From NCBI GenBank assembly GCA_943329165.2, contig CALQCV020000130.1, forward strand, positions 1 to 6,015: 6,015 nt of DNA. The letters are read 5' to 3'. The notes beneath the pieces are model-generated. The model made no database searches. It saw nothing but the letters and a program-made list of their open reading frames with translations, and was not told where the DNA came from. Of the stretch, positions 5,883 through 6,015 are shown one piece after another. Each line of letters begins with the position of its first letter. Within the stretch, counting starts at the first letter, position 1. The DNA is from Candidatus Nitrotoga sp. CP45 (GTDB lineage Bacteria > Bacteroidota > Bacteroidia > Flavobacteriales > Flavobacteriaceae). Made by a program: the position numbers and the translations under genes.

Positions 5883-6015
5883 ATGGATGAAAAGCTTAAA
5901 ATAAAATTATCAATTGCAGACAGAGTCTATCCGTTGACGGTGGATTTGTCACAGGAAGAAGGGCTAAGAAGCGCTTCGAAAAAAATTGATGCGATGATTA
6001 AGCAATTCGAGGAAA
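5883..6015 (+). CDS. zapA: cell division protein ZapA, N-terminal part (partial)
   Basis: Forty-four codons are visible from ATG 5883 before the window ends; the full protein is usually about 95-100 residues, so roughly half is missing. The sequence follows the ZapA N-terminal pattern: a first strand KLKIKLSIADRVYPLTV, then the acidic QEEGLRSASKKIDAMIKQF helix that begins the globular domain; the C-terminal coiled coil lies outside. ZapA is a cytoplasmic dimer/tetramer that crosslinks FtsZ filaments and stabilises the Z-ring. It follows the coiled-coil gene by 4 bp under the promoter at 5531-5560. In many Flavobacteriia zapA is followed by a 6S RNA and the RNase Y gene rny; these would lie to the right but cannot be seen here. 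The match to flavobacterial ZapA is from recognition of the pattern. Confidence 0.88.
   Translation, partial: MDEKLKIKLSIADRVYPLTVDLSQEEGLRSASKKIDAMIKQFEE
5891..5905 (+). repeat. 15-bp direct repeat, copy 2 (start of zapA)
   Basis: This is the second exact copy of the repeat at 5815-5829. It covers codons 3-8 of zapA (KLKIK). It may be a chance match in lysine-rich A+T-rich coding sequence. Confidence 0.6.

Overview
The window looks like ordinary chromosomal DNA from a member of the Bacteroidota, most likely Flavobacteriia (Flavobacterium-like). Evidence: A+T-rich sequence, a two-step outer-membrane TonB-dependent receptor with an N-terminal carboxypeptidase-regulatory-like domain, a lipoprotein with a Bacteroidota-type surface-export signature, a TAnnTTTG-type promoter element, and a recognisable flavobacterial ZapA. 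Nothing points to a mobile element, phage, CRISPR array or recent transfer.

Layout. (1) Left end, plus strand: the last 87 codons of an MsbA-like ABC exporter, followed after 15 bp by a 59-codon gene for a small two-helix membrane protein (281-460). (2) This small gene runs tail-to-tail, 4 bp apart, into a three-gene minus-strand block read right to left: a secreted M23 (LytM-type) metallopeptidase (5400-3703), an 825-residue TonB-dependent receptor that can only start at TTG (3693-1216), and a lipoprotein with two EF-hand-like calcium loops (1184-465). The gaps are 9 and 31 bp, so they look co-transcribed. (3) A 187-bp divergent intergenic region (5401-5587) holds a good plus-strand promoter, a weaker minus-strand candidate overlapping it, and two small inverted repeats. 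(4) Right end, plus strand: a 96-residue coiled-coil protein (5588-5878) and, 4 bp later, the start of zapA (5883 onward, cut by the window end).

How the genes may work together. The right-hand pair looks like a cell-division operon: ZapA stabilises the FtsZ ring, and the coiled-coil protein is a plausible partner. The minus-strand block is an envelope operon: a periplasmic peptidoglycan-hydrolase-like protein, an outer-membrane active transporter, and a lipoprotein probably displayed on the cell surface. The substrate of the receptor cannot be read from the sequence. I see no clearly new system. The points most worth a second look are the peptidase-receptor-lipoprotein operon, the ZapA-linked coiled-coil protein, and the TTG start of the receptor, which lies in the same frame just after the upstream stop codon.
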